Assembly (NCBI RefSeq): GCF_024721155.1
Contig: NZ_JAHVAP010000002.1
Coordinates: 372,001-436,000, forward strand
Source: Mucilaginibacter phenanthrenivorans
Lineage (GTDB): Bacteria; Bacteroidota; Bacteroidia; Sphingobacteriales; Sphingobacteriaceae
Length of the DNA: 64,000 bases
Direction of reading: 5' to 3'
The position numbers were made by a program, and so were the translations under genes. Within the stretch, counting starts at the first letter, position 1, and the number at the start of each line of letters is the position of its first letter. This document shows, in pieces, positions 26,870 through 35,884 of the stretch. Below the pieces are notes generated by a model that was not told where the DNA came from, did not search any database, and worked only from the letters and a program-made list of their open reading frames with translations.

Positions 26870-27760
26870 TTATTTAGTGTAAATACCGTTCTCAATATCG
26901 GCAAGCAAAGTTGAATGTGTTGGGTGCCAGTTTAAACGCTCTTGTGTTAATTGACTCGACGCCGGGCAATCGATCGCGGCCATATGTACGAACCAGCCAA
27001 AATGTTCAGGTGACGCTTCAGGGATTATTGATTTTACCGGAAGATTTAGTTGTTTGCCTATGACTTCAGCAATCGCTTTTACAGTAATGGCTTCTTCGGC
27101 CGAGCCATGATAACGCGCGCCTGGTGTTGCCTGTTCTAAAGCCAGGCGGAACAAATGAGCGGCATCTAACCTGTGCACTGCGTTCCATCGATTAAGCCCT
27201 TCGCCGATGTAAGCGGAAAAGCCTTTTTCGCGGGCGGTATTGACCAAAATGGGTATAAAGCCATGGTGATCGCCCTCACCATGCACCGATGGCGACAAAC
27301 GTATTGACGCGGCACGAACACCGAGCGCGACCAGGGCATCTGCTGTTTGCTCGGAGGCACGCGGCCAGGCCGGATTAAAAGGTGGTATGATTTCTTCTGT
27401 AGCTAAAGTGCCGGGGCTCACCAGTGCCGTACCTGAAGTAACTATCAACGGGCGATCAGAACCAGATAGGACTTCGCCGATGGTTTCGATGGCTTTTTTA
27501 TCTACCTCGCATACTTCTTTGAATCTTGTAAAGTCGTGAATAAAGCCGGCATGGATCACCCCGTCTGATTGAGCGGCACCGCTCCGCAGGCTATCCAAAT
27601 CTTCCAGGCTTCCGCGATGTGCTTCCGCGCCTGCTTCGATCAACTTATTGGCTGATGCATCCGAGCGTGCCAATCCTAATACCTGGTGACCGGCGCTAAT
27701 TAATTCCTGCACAATGGCAGTTCCGATGAAGCCCGTGGCTCCTGTGACAAATACGCGCAT
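26870..27760 (-). CDS. NAD-dependent epimerase/dehydratase family protein (extended SDR)
   Basis: A 296-residue extended SDR. I start at the ATG at 27760 (MRVFVTGATGFIGTAI), since the TTG 24 bp further upstream only adds a non-conserved lead. The cofactor motif is VTGATGFIG. The central segment PLIVTSGTALVSPG contains a Ser/Thr active-site position, but there is no clear YxxxK, as in many 3-beta-HSD-like members. RWNAVHRLDAAHLFRLALE is usual for the substrate-binding half. Similar proteins reduce aldehydes or ketones, or act on nucleotide sugars. The substrate here is unknown. It leads the three-gene unit ending in the AraC regulator. Confidence 0.9.
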   Translation of the reverse strand: MRVFVTGATGFIGTAIVQELISAGHQVLGLARSDASANKLIEAGAEAHRGSLEDLDSLRSGAAQSDGVIHAGFIHDFTRFKEVCEVDKKAIETIGEVLSGSDRPLIVTSGTALVSPGTLATEEIIPPFNPAWPRASEQTADALVALGVRAASIRLSPSVHGEGDHHGFIPILVNTAREKGFSAYIGEGLNRWNAVHRLDAAHLFRLALEQATPGARYHGSAEEAITVKAIAEVIGKQLNLPVKSIIPEASPEHFGWFVHMAAIDCPASSQLTQERLNWHPTHSTLLADIENGIYTK

Positions 27761-28057
27761 AATTATTTTCTTTTGTTGATACAAAGAACGTCCGCGCTAT
27801 TCAAAAAGATTTATCCAAATCTGCGTTTGATTTAGCCGAAAAGGCAAAAGCATATGCAGAAGAAAGACCCGATTATACTCGTCGATAGATTTCTGAATGA
27901 GATATACTCAGTCGATTGCGTTGGCCATTCTTTTCTGCTTAAATCAGTTTCTATTATGTTAAAATCAAATTTAATTGGTTCGAAGCTTGCACCATTATTA
28001 CACGATTCTTTTTAGCCCTTTCACCACGATTCTTTGTTTGCATATTTCCCCTTAAAT

Positions 28058-29008
28058 TCAAATAACCGTAACCTTTGACAAATCAACAATCCATAGGCCT
28101 TTAAGCCCGGCATAAGTCAACTTATCCATCATGGCTCCGTCAAAACAGACGGTTTTAAAGGCGCGGTAAGATTTGTTTGTCACGGAAAAAGGCAGACGGA
28201 ATGACACGTTCCTGAGTGTTGCTCCAGTAAATGAAACGTCGTTCAGTGCAGACTTGTCAAACTGGACACCAATGAAGATATGCCCGTCAAAACGCATTCC
28301 CCGCAGGTCGGAATATTTGAAATCCACGCCATTAAAGATGCAGTTCTCAAAGATCGTTTTTCTAAGGTCTATCATTGTTAACTTCACATCGGTGAGTTCT
28401 ACATCTGTAAATTTCGTTCCAACCAGTGACGACTTGTTGAAGTTAGTACGTACAAGAACGGATTTGCTGAAGCTTGCATCGGCGAGGTCAGAGATGGAAA
28501 AGGTGCAGTCTGTCACATTTGCGCCATCAAAATTGACTTTACGCGCATCGCTGGCCTCAAACGTGCTGCTAGTCAAGTCGGCGCCGGCAAAGTTGGCCCC
28601 GGATAAGGGGCTCGCTTTGAATTTTCCTTTGTGTAAAATAACGCCTGCGAAGTCGCTCCCTTGCAGATTGACCGCAGTGAGGTTTATCTGCACCTGGCGC
28701 TCCCCGGCGCCCGAGAGGTTAGCAGCTTCTTGCGTGGTTTGCTCCATGTCGCTTGTACTGTTAATGGGCATTTTAGAGGCCGATTCATCGTCCGAGGATT
28801 GGAAGTTTTCTGAAAAATAGTTCAGGTCTACATCCAGGATTTCCGAAAGCCGGTTAAAGGTAATGATGTCAGGACTTGATTCTCCCCGTTCCCATTTTCC
28901 AACCGCCTGCGGGCTGATAAATAGAAACCCGGCAAGTTGTGTTTGAGAAATATTTTTTTTCTTTCGTGCTTCGGCGATTCTATTACCGATCATTTTGATA
29001 TTTAACAT
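28058..29008 (-). CDS. HTH (XRE) - pentapeptide repeat fusion protein
   Basis: This 316-residue protein joins an N-terminal XRE DNA-binding domain (~5-65, KKNISQTQLAGFLFISPQAV and KWERGESSPD) to a long pentapeptide-repeat solenoid (~110-290). The A(D/N)LxF-like rungs include SGANFAGADLTSSTF and FKYSDLRGMRFDG. Pentapeptide repeats fold into a right-handed quadrilateral beta-helix, and some (Qnr, MfpA) mimic DNA and bind gyrase. The link is acidic and flexible (SDDESASKMP). I infer a sequence-specific regulator whose solenoid senses a ligand or binds a protein. The first ATG at 29008 is used; M6 is an alternative. A good promoter and a tandem repeat sit directly upstream. No operon partner is close. 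Confidence 0.9.
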   Translation of the reverse strand: MLNIKMIGNRIAEARKKKNISQTQLAGFLFISPQAVGKWERGESSPDIITFNRLSEILDVDLNYFSENFQSSDDESASKMPINSTSDMEQTTQEAANLSGAGERQVQINLTAVNLQGSDFAGVILHKGKFKASPLSGANFAGADLTSSTFEASDARKVNFDGANVTDCTFSISDLADASFSKSVLVRTNFNKSSLVGTKFTDVELTDVKLTMIDLRKTIFENCIFNGVDFKYSDLRGMRFDGHIFIGVQFDKSALNDVSFTGATLRNVSFRLPFSVTNKSYRAFKTVCFDGAMMDKLTYAGLKGLWIVDLSKVTVI

Positions 29009-29047
29009 ATTGCTATCTTTTTATTTTTATTTATTTTTTCGATACTG

Positions 29048-29079
29048 CAAAGGTATCCGGGTGCACTTTCAGAATCAAA
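29048..29079 (-). promoter_or_regulatory. Bacteroidota-type promoter of the HTH-pentapeptide gene
   Basis: Read on the minus strand, TTTG (29079-29076) is followed after 20 bp by TACCTTTG (29055-29048), matching the Bacteroidota -33/-7 consensus TTTG-N19-TAnnTTTG apart from one extra base of spacing. The gene start lies 40 bp downstream. Confidence 0.65.
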
Positions 29080-29089
29080 AAGATACAAA

Positions 29090-29123
29090 TACTTATGGTT
29101 GTATTTCTGCTACTTATAGTTGT
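29090..29123. repeat. Tandem 13-bp direct repeat upstream of the HTH-pentapeptide promoter
   Basis: TACTTATGGTTGT at 29090-29102 and TACTTATAGTTGT at 29111-29123 differ at one base and are 21 bp apart, two helical turns. They lie directly upstream of the -33 element of the minus-strand promoter. Such spacing places two protein subunits on one face of the DNA. I infer an activator or autoregulatory site. Confidence 0.5.
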
Positions 29124-29530
29124 TATTAACAGCTATGAGTGGCACATTGCGGAATTCAAACTACTTATTTGAAAATATAAACTTTAAAAATAAGATAAGA
29201 AATAGGTGGAATTAACCAACGTTGGCCACTTACGCAAGAACTTAGAAACTGTTTTAAACACAACCTTTGATTTTATTGCGGACGTAGTTGGTAACTTAGA
29301 TTTGCTCCTGGATTCTAAGAGTTTTTGAAAAATCGTCTGTCTTAATCAATTCTTCAATGAAACGGTTCGAAATTGATTATCTCGTTTTTCATTATCGCAA
29401 TTTGCTGTATTCTAGAAATTTAAGATGCGGTAGATCATATCCAAATTAACTATTTGAAAACAATAACCAGGGATTTGCCGGCCTCCATAATCGTTGTAAA
29501 CAATAGGTACGAAAAAAATATTACCTAAAA

Positions 29531-29561
29531 TTTGTATCGTACGATTTTAATCTTACCTTTG
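29531..29561 (+). promoter_or_regulatory. Promoter of the blaI-like operon with internal palindrome
   Basis: TTTG at 29531-29534, exactly 19 bp, then TACCTTTG at 29554-29561 match the Bacteroidota promoter consensus. A perfect 10-bp palindrome, ATCGTACGAT at 29536-29545, lies between the two elements, where a bound repressor would block polymerase. I infer that the BlaI-like product autoregulates here. The coding start is 8 bp after the -7 element, so the leader is very short. Confidence 0.7.
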
Positions 29562-29568
29562 TGTAGTT

Positions 29569-29961
29569 ATGAATTTAAAAGATCAATATATACCGGGGGA
29601 ACCTACCAAATCGGAACTTGAAATACTGCAGGTATTATGGGATAACGGCCCATTAACCGTTCGCGAGGTTAATAGCGAATTGCTTAAACAAAGGGAGGTG
29701 AACTATACCACTACCTTAAAGCAGATGCAGCTATTAGCTGATAAGGGTATGCTCAGTCGTGACGACAGGCCAATGAAACATATCTACAGCGCAGCGGTCG
29801 AAGAGCAAGCGATCAAGGGGCAACTGCTGAAGAAATTTGTAAACTCAACCTATAAAGGTTCGGCCAGTAAACTGGTATTGCAGCTGCTGGGCAATGAGGA
29901 TACATCCCTGCAGGAGCTGCAGGACATAAAAGATATGATTAAAAAACTGGAAGAAAAATAA
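29569..29961 (+). CDS. BlaI/MecI/CopY family transcriptional repressor
   Basis: A 130-residue winged-helix repressor. The N-terminal DNA-binding part (~10-80) includes PTKSELEILQVLWDNGPLTV and NYTTTLKQMQLLADKGMLSR, the family signature. The C-terminal part (~85-130) is a dimerisation helix region (LLGNEDTSLQELQDIKDMI). In the classical system the repressor is cleaved after BlaR1 signals. The cleavage site is not obvious here. The downstream gene, 12 bp away, is an M56 BlaR1-like peptidase, completing the pair. The promoter upstream contains a palindrome that may be its operator. Confidence 0.94.
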   Translation: MNLKDQYIPGEPTKSELEILQVLWDNGPLTVREVNSELLKQREVNYTTTLKQMQLLADKGMLSRDDRPMKHIYSAAVEEQAIKGQLLKKFVNSTYKGSASKLVLQLLGNEDTSLQELQDIKDMIKKLEEK

Positions 29962-29973
29962 AAAACATACACT

Positions 29974-31650
29974 ATGTACCACGCCATCGCCAACCTTTTT
30001 TCCGATCACCTGGTAACTGCCTTTAGCCGTACACTGGTTCATTCTTTATGGCAGGGAGCCTTGCTTTCGCTGGTTACCGCACTTATCATGACCTTTACGC
30101 GCAAATCATCGCCTGCCAGGCGCTACAATTTATTAGTGGTGGTAATGGTATTGTTTACTGTATTGGTGGCTGGCACGTTTATCTTCGAGTTTAACAGGAT
30201 AGGGGCGCGTATGCCGGTATCATCAGATCAGGTTATAGTTAATCCCAAGCCCGTCCCGTCCGAAAGAATAATGCATCCGGCGGTGGTACCCTCTTTTATC
30301 TCAGAAACGATCGGCTCTTATTTGAACAGGTATGCGTCAACCATCGTATGGATATGGCTTTTAATCGTGTGCGCGCGCTGCGTGCAGTTGCTGACCGGCC
30401 TGCGCGATGTTTATTACCTGCGCCATAAAGATACATTCAGCATAGGCAGTTATTGGGAAGAGCGTGTACAGCAGCTTTGTGTCCAAATGGATATAAAACG
30501 AAGGGTTGGCATTATTGAGTCAGGCAGGATTAAAACCCCCGTTGTTACCGGCTACCTGAAGCCTTTGATCTTGATCCCCATTAGTATGTTTACTTCATTA
30601 TCCGTTGAAGAAGCAGAAGCTATCCTGTTGCATGAGCTGGCGCATATCCGGCGTGCTGACTACCTTGTAAATTTGTTGCAAAACTTGATTGAGATCGTAT
30701 TCTTTTTTAATCCTGCTGTGCTTTGGCTGTCGGCACTCATCAAAGCCGAGCGTGAAAACTGCTGCGACGATATGGTATTGGCCCGCAGCGGTAAGGTCAA
30801 TTATCTGAAAGCCCTGGTAGCATGTGAGGAATATAAGCAGCCATCGCCGGCATATGCAATGGCTTTAAAAGGTAGCAATGGTGGGTTGAAAAACCGGGTG
30901 GCCCGCATTATTTCGAACAAAAACCTGGCGCTGAGCAGCAAAGAGAAATCCCTGCTTGCGGCTTGCCTGATTGCAACGGGAATATTTACTGCCGCCTTTA
31001 CCAGCGGTGTTAAGTTGAACAACCAGGTAACGGCTGCTTCCAAAACTACACAGGCTAACTTTAAAAGTGATGCCGAAAAAACAAGGAGCATCATCAGCGA
31101 AATGATAAACGATGGCATTATCACCAGTCCCAACGGCCTCTCATTCAAGATCGGGAAGAATGAATTTGTGGTGAATTATAAAAAACAGCCTGAAAATATC
31201 TACCAAAAATATAAGGCTAAATATGTTGGAGCTCAACCAGACGGCGACCGTATTTGGCATTACCGGTTCGACAACGATAAATACAAACCGGCGGGAAATA
31301 ACTATAAAGCCGGTGCGGTCGCAAAAACAGATTCGGACCGGGTAAAGAACATCATCAGTGACATGGTGAACGACGGCATTATCGCCAGTCCGACCGGCCT
31401 CTCATTCAAGATCGGCACGGATGAGTTTGTGGTGAACTATAAAAAACAGCCTGATTTGGTTTATCAAAAATACCGCGCTAAGTATGTAAATGACCAGCCA
31501 CATGGACATGACGATTGGATATGGTATTACCAGTTCGACACACACAAGTGGGATTTACTCGTTGCCCATAAATATAACGCGGCAAAAAATACGGATCATT
31601 CCCAAACCGGCGATATAACGACCGGTGTCTTCAAGGGTAAATTAAACTAA
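29974..31650 (+). CDS. BlaR1-like M56 peptidase antirepressor with duplicated C-terminal domain
   Basis: A 558-residue membrane protein. Hydrophobic segments near residues 23-40, 53-72, 122-135 and ~325-345 surround a cytoplasmic zinc-peptidase domain with H220-E221-L-A-H224 ([13 protein letters not shown]) and the downstream ENCCDDMVL. In the BlaR1 family an external signal activates this peptidase, leading to removal of the BlaI-type repressor. Here the extracytoplasmic part lacks a penicillin-binding domain (no SxxK/SxN/KTG set). It carries instead two similar ~71-residue units (365-435 and 454-524) sharing GLSFKIG and [10 protein letters not shown]. The signal is therefore probably not a beta-lactam. 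It is co-transcribed with blaI-like, M1 peptidase and serine hydrolase genes. Confidence 0.92.
   Translation: MYHAIANLFSDHLVTAFSRTLVHSLWQGALLSLVTALIMTFTRKSSPARRYNLLVVVMVLFTVLVAGTFIFEFNRIGARMPVSSDQVIVNPKPVPSERIMHPAVVPSFISETIGSYLNRYASTIVWIWLLIVCARCVQLLTGLRDVYYLRHKDTFSIGSYWEERVQQLCVQMDIKRRVGIIESGRIKTPVVTGYLKPLILIPISMFTSLSVEEAEAILLHELAHIRRADYLVNLLQNLIEIVFFFNPAVLWLSALIKAERENCCDDMVLARSGKVNYLKALVACEEYKQPSPAYAMALKGSNGGLKNRVARIISNKNLALSSKEKSLLAACLIATGIFTAAFTSGVKLNNQVTAASKTTQANFKSDAEKTRSIISEMINDGIITSPNGLSFKIGKNEFVVNYKKQPENIYQKYKAKYVGAQPDGDRIWHYRFDNDKYKPAGNNYKAGAVAKTDSDRVKNIISDMVNDGIIASPTGLSFKIGTDEFVVNYKKQPDLVYQKYRAKYVNDQPHGHDDWIWYYQFDTHKWDLLVAHKYNAAKNTDHSQTGDITTGVFKGKLN
31066..31545 (+). repeat. Intragenic tandem duplication in the BlaR1-like gene
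   Basis: Two units at 31066-31278 and 31333-31545 encode related ~71-residue segments. Over the 42-residue core beginning at the shared (I/V)NDGII segment, 33 positions are identical by my count. The DNA is also close, for example GGCCTCTCATTCAAGATCGG in both. This points to a fairly recent duplication of a small sensor domain. Confidence 0.8.
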
Positions 31651-31658
31651 ACAAAACT

Positions 31659-34253
31659 ATGACCTTGCTAAAACTCACGCTGAGCTTCTCGGCATGCCTT
31701 TTTGTGTCCGTTGTATTTGCGCAAAATACTGCCCCAAAGTACGATCAGCACCAGACGTTCCCTGCAATGTTTTACCCTTCAGACGGTACGCTTTTGCGCG
31801 GTGGAAATGGCGCACCAGGCCCCAAATACTGGCAAAACCGGGCTGATTATAAACTAAATGTAAGGCTTGATACTGCTACCCATATCGTTAGCGGCACTAC
31901 GCTTATCACTTATACCAATAACAGTCCCGATGGCCTGGATTTTCTATGGCTGCAGCTTGACCAGAATATCTATCGCGAAGATTCCCGTGGTGAAGCGACC
32001 AGCCCTGTCGATGCCGGACGTTTTAACACCAAGAGCTTCACGGCCGGCGATGAAATAAAATCGGTCTATATCATCCGCAATGGTAAAAGCGCGGTTGCCG
32101 ACTACCTGGTTACTGATACGCGCATGCAGATCAGGCTGAAAGATACCCTGCATAACGGTGGAAGCAAGTTGCAGATCAAAATTGAGTACGCGTTTAAGGT
32201 CCCGGAAAAAGGCACCGACCGCATGGGCCGAAAGTTGTATAAAAATGGCTGGATATACGAAATTGCTCAGTGGTACCCACGCATGGAAGTTTATGACGAT
32301 GTAAGCGGCTGGAATACCATCCCTTATCTTGGCGCATCGGAGTTTTACCTGGAATATGGCAATTTCGACTATACCATTACCGCGCCGGCCAATATGGTTG
32401 TAGTGGGCTCCGGCGAATTGCTCAACCCGGCCCAAGTTTATTCGCCTGTTGTTCTCGGGCGTCTGGCGGCAGCACGTAACAGTGACAAAACCGTAATGAT
32501 AAAAGACTCGGCCGACTTAACCAATAAAAATTTCTACCCGGCAAAAACCAGCCTTACCTGGCACTTCTACTGTAAAAACGCTCGCGATCTATCGTGGGCG
32601 GCTTCAAAAGCCTTTATATGGGACGCGGCCCGCATTAACCTGCAGGGCGGTAAAAAAGCACTGGCGCAATCCGTTTATCCGGTTGAGGCTAAAGGGCAGC
32701 ACGCCTGGAGTCGCTCCACCGAGTATGTGAAAAACGCAATCGAGCTGTATTCAAATGAGTGGTTTGAATATACTTATCCTATTGCCACGAATGTGGCGGG
32801 TACCGTTGGTGGTATGGAATACCCGGGTATTGTGTTCTGCAGCTCTGATAACAAGGACGGTGAGTTATGGGACGTCACCAACCACGAATTCGGCCATAAC
32901 TGGTTCCCGATGATTGTCGGCTCCAACGAACGCAAATACGCCTGGATGGATGAGGGCTTTAATACCTTTATCAATAAGGTGGATACCAAAGTATTCAACA
33001 AAGGCGAGTATTGGGAGCCGACCGACGAACAGAAAGGGGCACAGCGCGTGTTCGCCAACGAAGCCGATGCTATCATGAATACGCCGGACGTTATTCAGCC
33101 CGATTACCTTGGTGATGCCGCTTACGCAAAGCCGGCGCTGGGTTTAACCATATTGCGCGGGCAGATCCTGGGCGAAAAACGTTTTGATTATGCGTTCCGC
33201 ACCTATATCAAGCGCTGGGCGTTCAAACATCCAACACCCTGGGACTTTTTCCATTCAATGGATAACGCCGCCGGCGAAGATCTGAGTTGGTTTTGGCACG
33301 AATGGTTCTTCACTACCTGGAAACTGGACCAGGCAGTTAAAGCCATCGATTATGTAGATAATGACGCCTTAAAAGGCGCGCTGATCACCATTATGAACAA
33401 CGAAGAAATGGCGTTGCCGGTGACTATTGAAGTAAAGGAAGAGAGCGGTAAAGTGTCCCGCCTAAAACTCCCCGCCGAGATCTGGCAGCGCGGCGGCACA
33501 TGGACCTTTAAGTGTAACTCGACTTCTAAACTCGTTTATGCCATGATTGATCCTGACCATGCTTTGCCGGATTTGAACCCGGATAATAATTCTTTAAGCG
33601 GCTTCGCGATGAATAAAAATGTGACAGCGGCAACGGTAATCAAATCCTATTTCGATGCCATCGGCGGTGAAGACAAGGTTAAAGCGATCAAAGACCTTAC
33701 GGTGAATCTGGCTGATACCGTGCAAGGCACAGTATTCACAAAAGTGAACCGATATAAAATGCGCGACAAATTCCTGCAGGTGGTCTCGATACCAAAGTCC
33801 AACACCGAGACCTTGCATCTTGCGGTAAACGGAGATACCATTACGGTGGTACAACAGGGCAAAACGCAACGCATAACCGGGATGAAGGAAAATGCAGCAG
33901 GAAAAGCACGTTTTAAACTTTTCCCTGAACTGGATTTCAACCAGGCCGGTTATACGATGCAGCTAGATGACCGGTACCACATTGTTGACGGCGCCCTGGC
34001 CTATATGGTCACAGTAAGCCAGCCAGACAGCATTAAGGTGAAATGCTTTTACGATCAGAAAACCGGCCTTAAGGTACTGCAATACGTGGATAGACCCGAT
34101 GTTACCCATATGGCTTTCAGCGACTACCGCGCTGTTGGCGCCGGCGTGAAAATACCTTTTACCCAGCAGGACATGAAAGGTGGCGCCACGATCACTTATA
34201 AGGTTACTTCTGCCACGGCGAATATGAACCTGTCTGATGATATTTTTAATTGA
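31659..34253 (+). CDS. M1 family metallopeptidase (aminopeptidase-like), secreted
   Basis: An 864-residue periplasmic or surface zinc aminopeptidase. The signal peptide ends near VVFAQ. The M1 N-terminal beta-domain contains [18 protein letters not shown]. The active site is H409-E410-F-G-H413 with the third zinc ligand E432 in WMDEGFNTF, spaced 18 residues as expected. [11 protein letters not shown] corresponds to the family GxMEN exopeptidase loop in variant form. From ~645 to the end is an extra beta-rich domain ([17 protein letters not shown]), resembling the outer-membrane-lipoprotein-like domains attached to Bacteroidota peptidases. It follows the BlaR1-like gene by 8 bp and is probably controlled by it. 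Its substrates are peptides, unknown. Confidence 0.92.
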   Translation: MTLLKLTLSFSACLFVSVVFAQNTAPKYDQHQTFPAMFYPSDGTLLRGGNGAPGPKYWQNRADYKLNVRLDTATHIVSGTTLITYTNNSPDGLDFLWLQLDQNIYREDSRGEATSPVDAGRFNTKSFTAGDEIKSVYIIRNGKSAVADYLVTDTRMQIRLKDTLHNGGSKLQIKIEYAFKVPEKGTDRMGRKLYKNGWIYEIAQWYPRMEVYDDVSGWNTIPYLGASEFYLEYGNFDYTITAPANMVVVGSGELLNPAQVYSPVVLGRLAAARNSDKTVMIKDSADLTNKNFYPAKTSLTWHFYCKNARDLSWAASKAFIWDAARINLQGGKKALAQSVYPVEAKGQHAWSRSTEYVKNAIELYSNEWFEYTYPIATNVAGTVGGMEYPGIVFCSSDNKDGELWDVTNHEFGHNWFPMIVGSNERKYAWMDEGFNTFINKVDTKVFNKGEYWEPTDEQKGAQRVFANEADAIMNTPDVIQPDYLGDAAYAKPALGLTILRGQILGEKRFDYAFRTYIKRWAFKHPTPWDFFHSMDNAAGEDLSWFWHEWFFTTWKLDQAVKAIDYVDNDALKGALITIMNNEEMALPVTIEVKEESGKVSRLKLPAEIWQRGGTWTFKCNSTSKLVYAMIDPDHALPDLNPDNNSLSGFAMNKNVTAATVIKSYFDAIGGEDKVKAIKDLTVNLADTVQGTVFTKVNRYKMRDKFLQVVSIPKSNTETLHLAVNGDTITVVQQGKTQRITGMKENAAGKARFKLFPELDFNQAGYTMQLDDRYHIVDGALAYMVTVSQPDSIKVKCFYDQKTGLKVLQYVDRPDVTHMAFSDYRAVGAGVKIPFTQQDMKGGATITYKVTSATANMNLSDDIFN

Positions 34254-34261
34254 CCTTTAAA

Positions 34262-35809
34262 ATGAATAAAATTCAAATCTCTGCTTTATTACTATCGTTC
34301 CTTATTTGCTGCCTGGCGCAGTTTTCCCTTGCCCAGGAGCGTGAAAAGGCGCTGGACAATTTCTTTTCCATGATCAACCGGAATGGCGAGATCAGCGGAA
34401 GTGTACTGGTGGCTGAAAACGGAAAGGTTCTTTATCAAAAATCTTTCGGCTATGCTGATGCTCAACATAAAATTCCAAACACAGCCAATACGCTATTCCA
34501 GATTGCTTCGGTATCCAAATTATTTACGTCTATTGCCGTTCTTCAATTGTACGAACGAAAAAAGTTAGATCTTACCGAAAAGTTCATTAAATATTTCCCG
34601 GACTTTCCTTATCCGGATGTCACCATCAAACAATTACTTTCCAATACATCAGGAATTCCTGATGTGGGCGATGTATTCGTGCCGCTTTGGAAATTAAACA
34701 AAGACACCATTTTTACTTTGAATGATATCATCCCTGCGCTCAGATCGCAAAAGCTGCCTTTGGGTTTTAAACCCGGAGAGGGCTGGGATTATTCCAACAC
34801 GAATTACAGTTTACTGGCGCTTTTGGTGGAAAAAGTGAGCGGCGAAAAGTATGCAGATTATCTTTCAAAAAAGATTTTTATACCCGCGGGCATGAAAAGT
34901 ACTTTTCAACAAACATCAGGTACGAACCCTTATACCCATCCAAACGTAGCCTTTAACTATGCCTGGCCTTTTATATCTTCCATGAGTCCTGCCCGGGTGG
35001 ATTCGTTTGCAATAAATGATTACAAGGTGCATTACAAAACCTGGCCATCAGAAGGTGATGGAAATATCTATGCCTCAACATCGGACCTTATGAATTTTAA
35101 TGAGTCGCTAAATAATGAGCGTTTATTAAAGCAAAAAACGCTTGGTTTGCTTTTTATCCCTTCGACCCGGAATAATGGAAAAAAATTTACCTTAAATGGT
35201 GTAGAATCCGAAATCGGCGTGATCGGTGATTTTTACTGGGGATTCGGCAACCGCATTGACGTGGACAGCACTTTTGGAAAGATCGTATGGGAAAGTGGCG
35301 GGAAGCCTGGCTGCCGGGCTAACATCATCCAAAACCTCACCAGACACCAGCTGTTGATTTGGCTGGATAACAAGGAGAGTCCTTCGGCAATGGATAATAT
35401 TTTTGGTGCATTATATATTGTTAACGGCAGAACTGCGGCCGTTAAAAAAGCAAAACAGCAGGCGGCTGCGCACTATGCCCGGTCGCTGATCAGTGAAGGC
35501 GAAGACGCGGCGTTTGCCAGGCTAATAGCGATGGCCCCCGATACCACAAACTATAGCCTGACCCAAAATGAAATGAATGATCTCGGCTATGAATTCTTTA
35601 ACAACCAAAAGACCGACCTGGCGTTGCAAACCTTTCGTGCAGCGGTATATGTATTTCCCAACAGCGATAATTTGTTTAACAGCTATGGAGAAATATTGGC
35701 TAAGTCGGGAAGAAAGGAAGCCGCAATTATCATGTATAAAAGATCGGTATTGTTAAATCCTAAAAATGATGATTCAAAAAAATCTTTAGCAGATTTGGAG
35801 AAAAAATAG
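34262..35809 (+). CDS. Serine hydrolase (class C beta-lactamase-like) with TPR tail
   Basis: I start at ATG 34262; a TTG at 34250 overlaps the previous stop and gives a worse signal peptide. The 515-residue product has a signal peptide ending at SLAQ. The beta-lactamase-related domain covers ~30-390, with S83-V-S-K86 (SxxK), the YSNTNYS motif as YxN, and a Gly-rich WESGGKPG in the place of KTG/HxG. The last ~100 residues form TPR-like helices (ALQTFRAAVYVFPNSDNLFNSYGE). Such proteins are esterases, D-aminopeptidases or DD-peptidases more often than true beta-lactamases. It is the last gene of the BlaI/BlaR1 unit. Confidence 0.92.
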   Translation: MNKIQISALLLSFLICCLAQFSLAQEREKALDNFFSMINRNGEISGSVLVAENGKVLYQKSFGYADAQHKIPNTANTLFQIASVSKLFTSIAVLQLYERKKLDLTEKFIKYFPDFPYPDVTIKQLLSNTSGIPDVGDVFVPLWKLNKDTIFTLNDIIPALRSQKLPLGFKPGEGWDYSNTNYSLLALLVEKVSGEKYADYLSKKIFIPAGMKSTFQQTSGTNPYTHPNVAFNYAWPFISSMSPARVDSFAINDYKVHYKTWPSEGDGNIYASTSDLMNFNESLNNERLLKQKTLGLLFIPSTRNNGKKFTLNGVESEIGVIGDFYWGFGNRIDVDSTFGKIVWESGGKPGCRANIIQNLTRHQLLIWLDNKESPSAMDNIFGALYIVNGRTAAVKKAKQQAAAHYARSLISEGEDAAFARLIAMAPDTTNYSLTQNEMNDLGYEFFNNQKTDLALQTFRAAVYVFPNSDNLFNSYGEILAKSGRKEAAIIMYKRSVLLNPKNDDSKKSLADLEKK

Positions 35810-35884
35810 TTCGTAGTCGCGGAAGGGATCGCAGCGGAACCCCAAACTCCTGGGTGCATTTCAATATCAGCTACAAATTGTATA

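Larger units (their letters stand above)
29009..29568. other. Divergent intergenic region between HTH-pentapeptide and BlaI genes
   Basis: This 560-bp region has promoters at both ends, at 29048-29079 for the minus strand and 29531-29561 for the plus strand. A tandem 13-bp repeat stands beside the first. Between ~29130 and ~29525 the sequence is AT-rich and I see no gene or clear structure. Confidence 0.5.

Noticed and set aside
35815..35850. A segment reading GGAAGGGATCGCAGCGGAAC that recalls REP-like sequences of Bacteroidota.
   Set aside because: Only one copy was noticed in the window and no hairpin is convincing, so I did not list it as a repeat.
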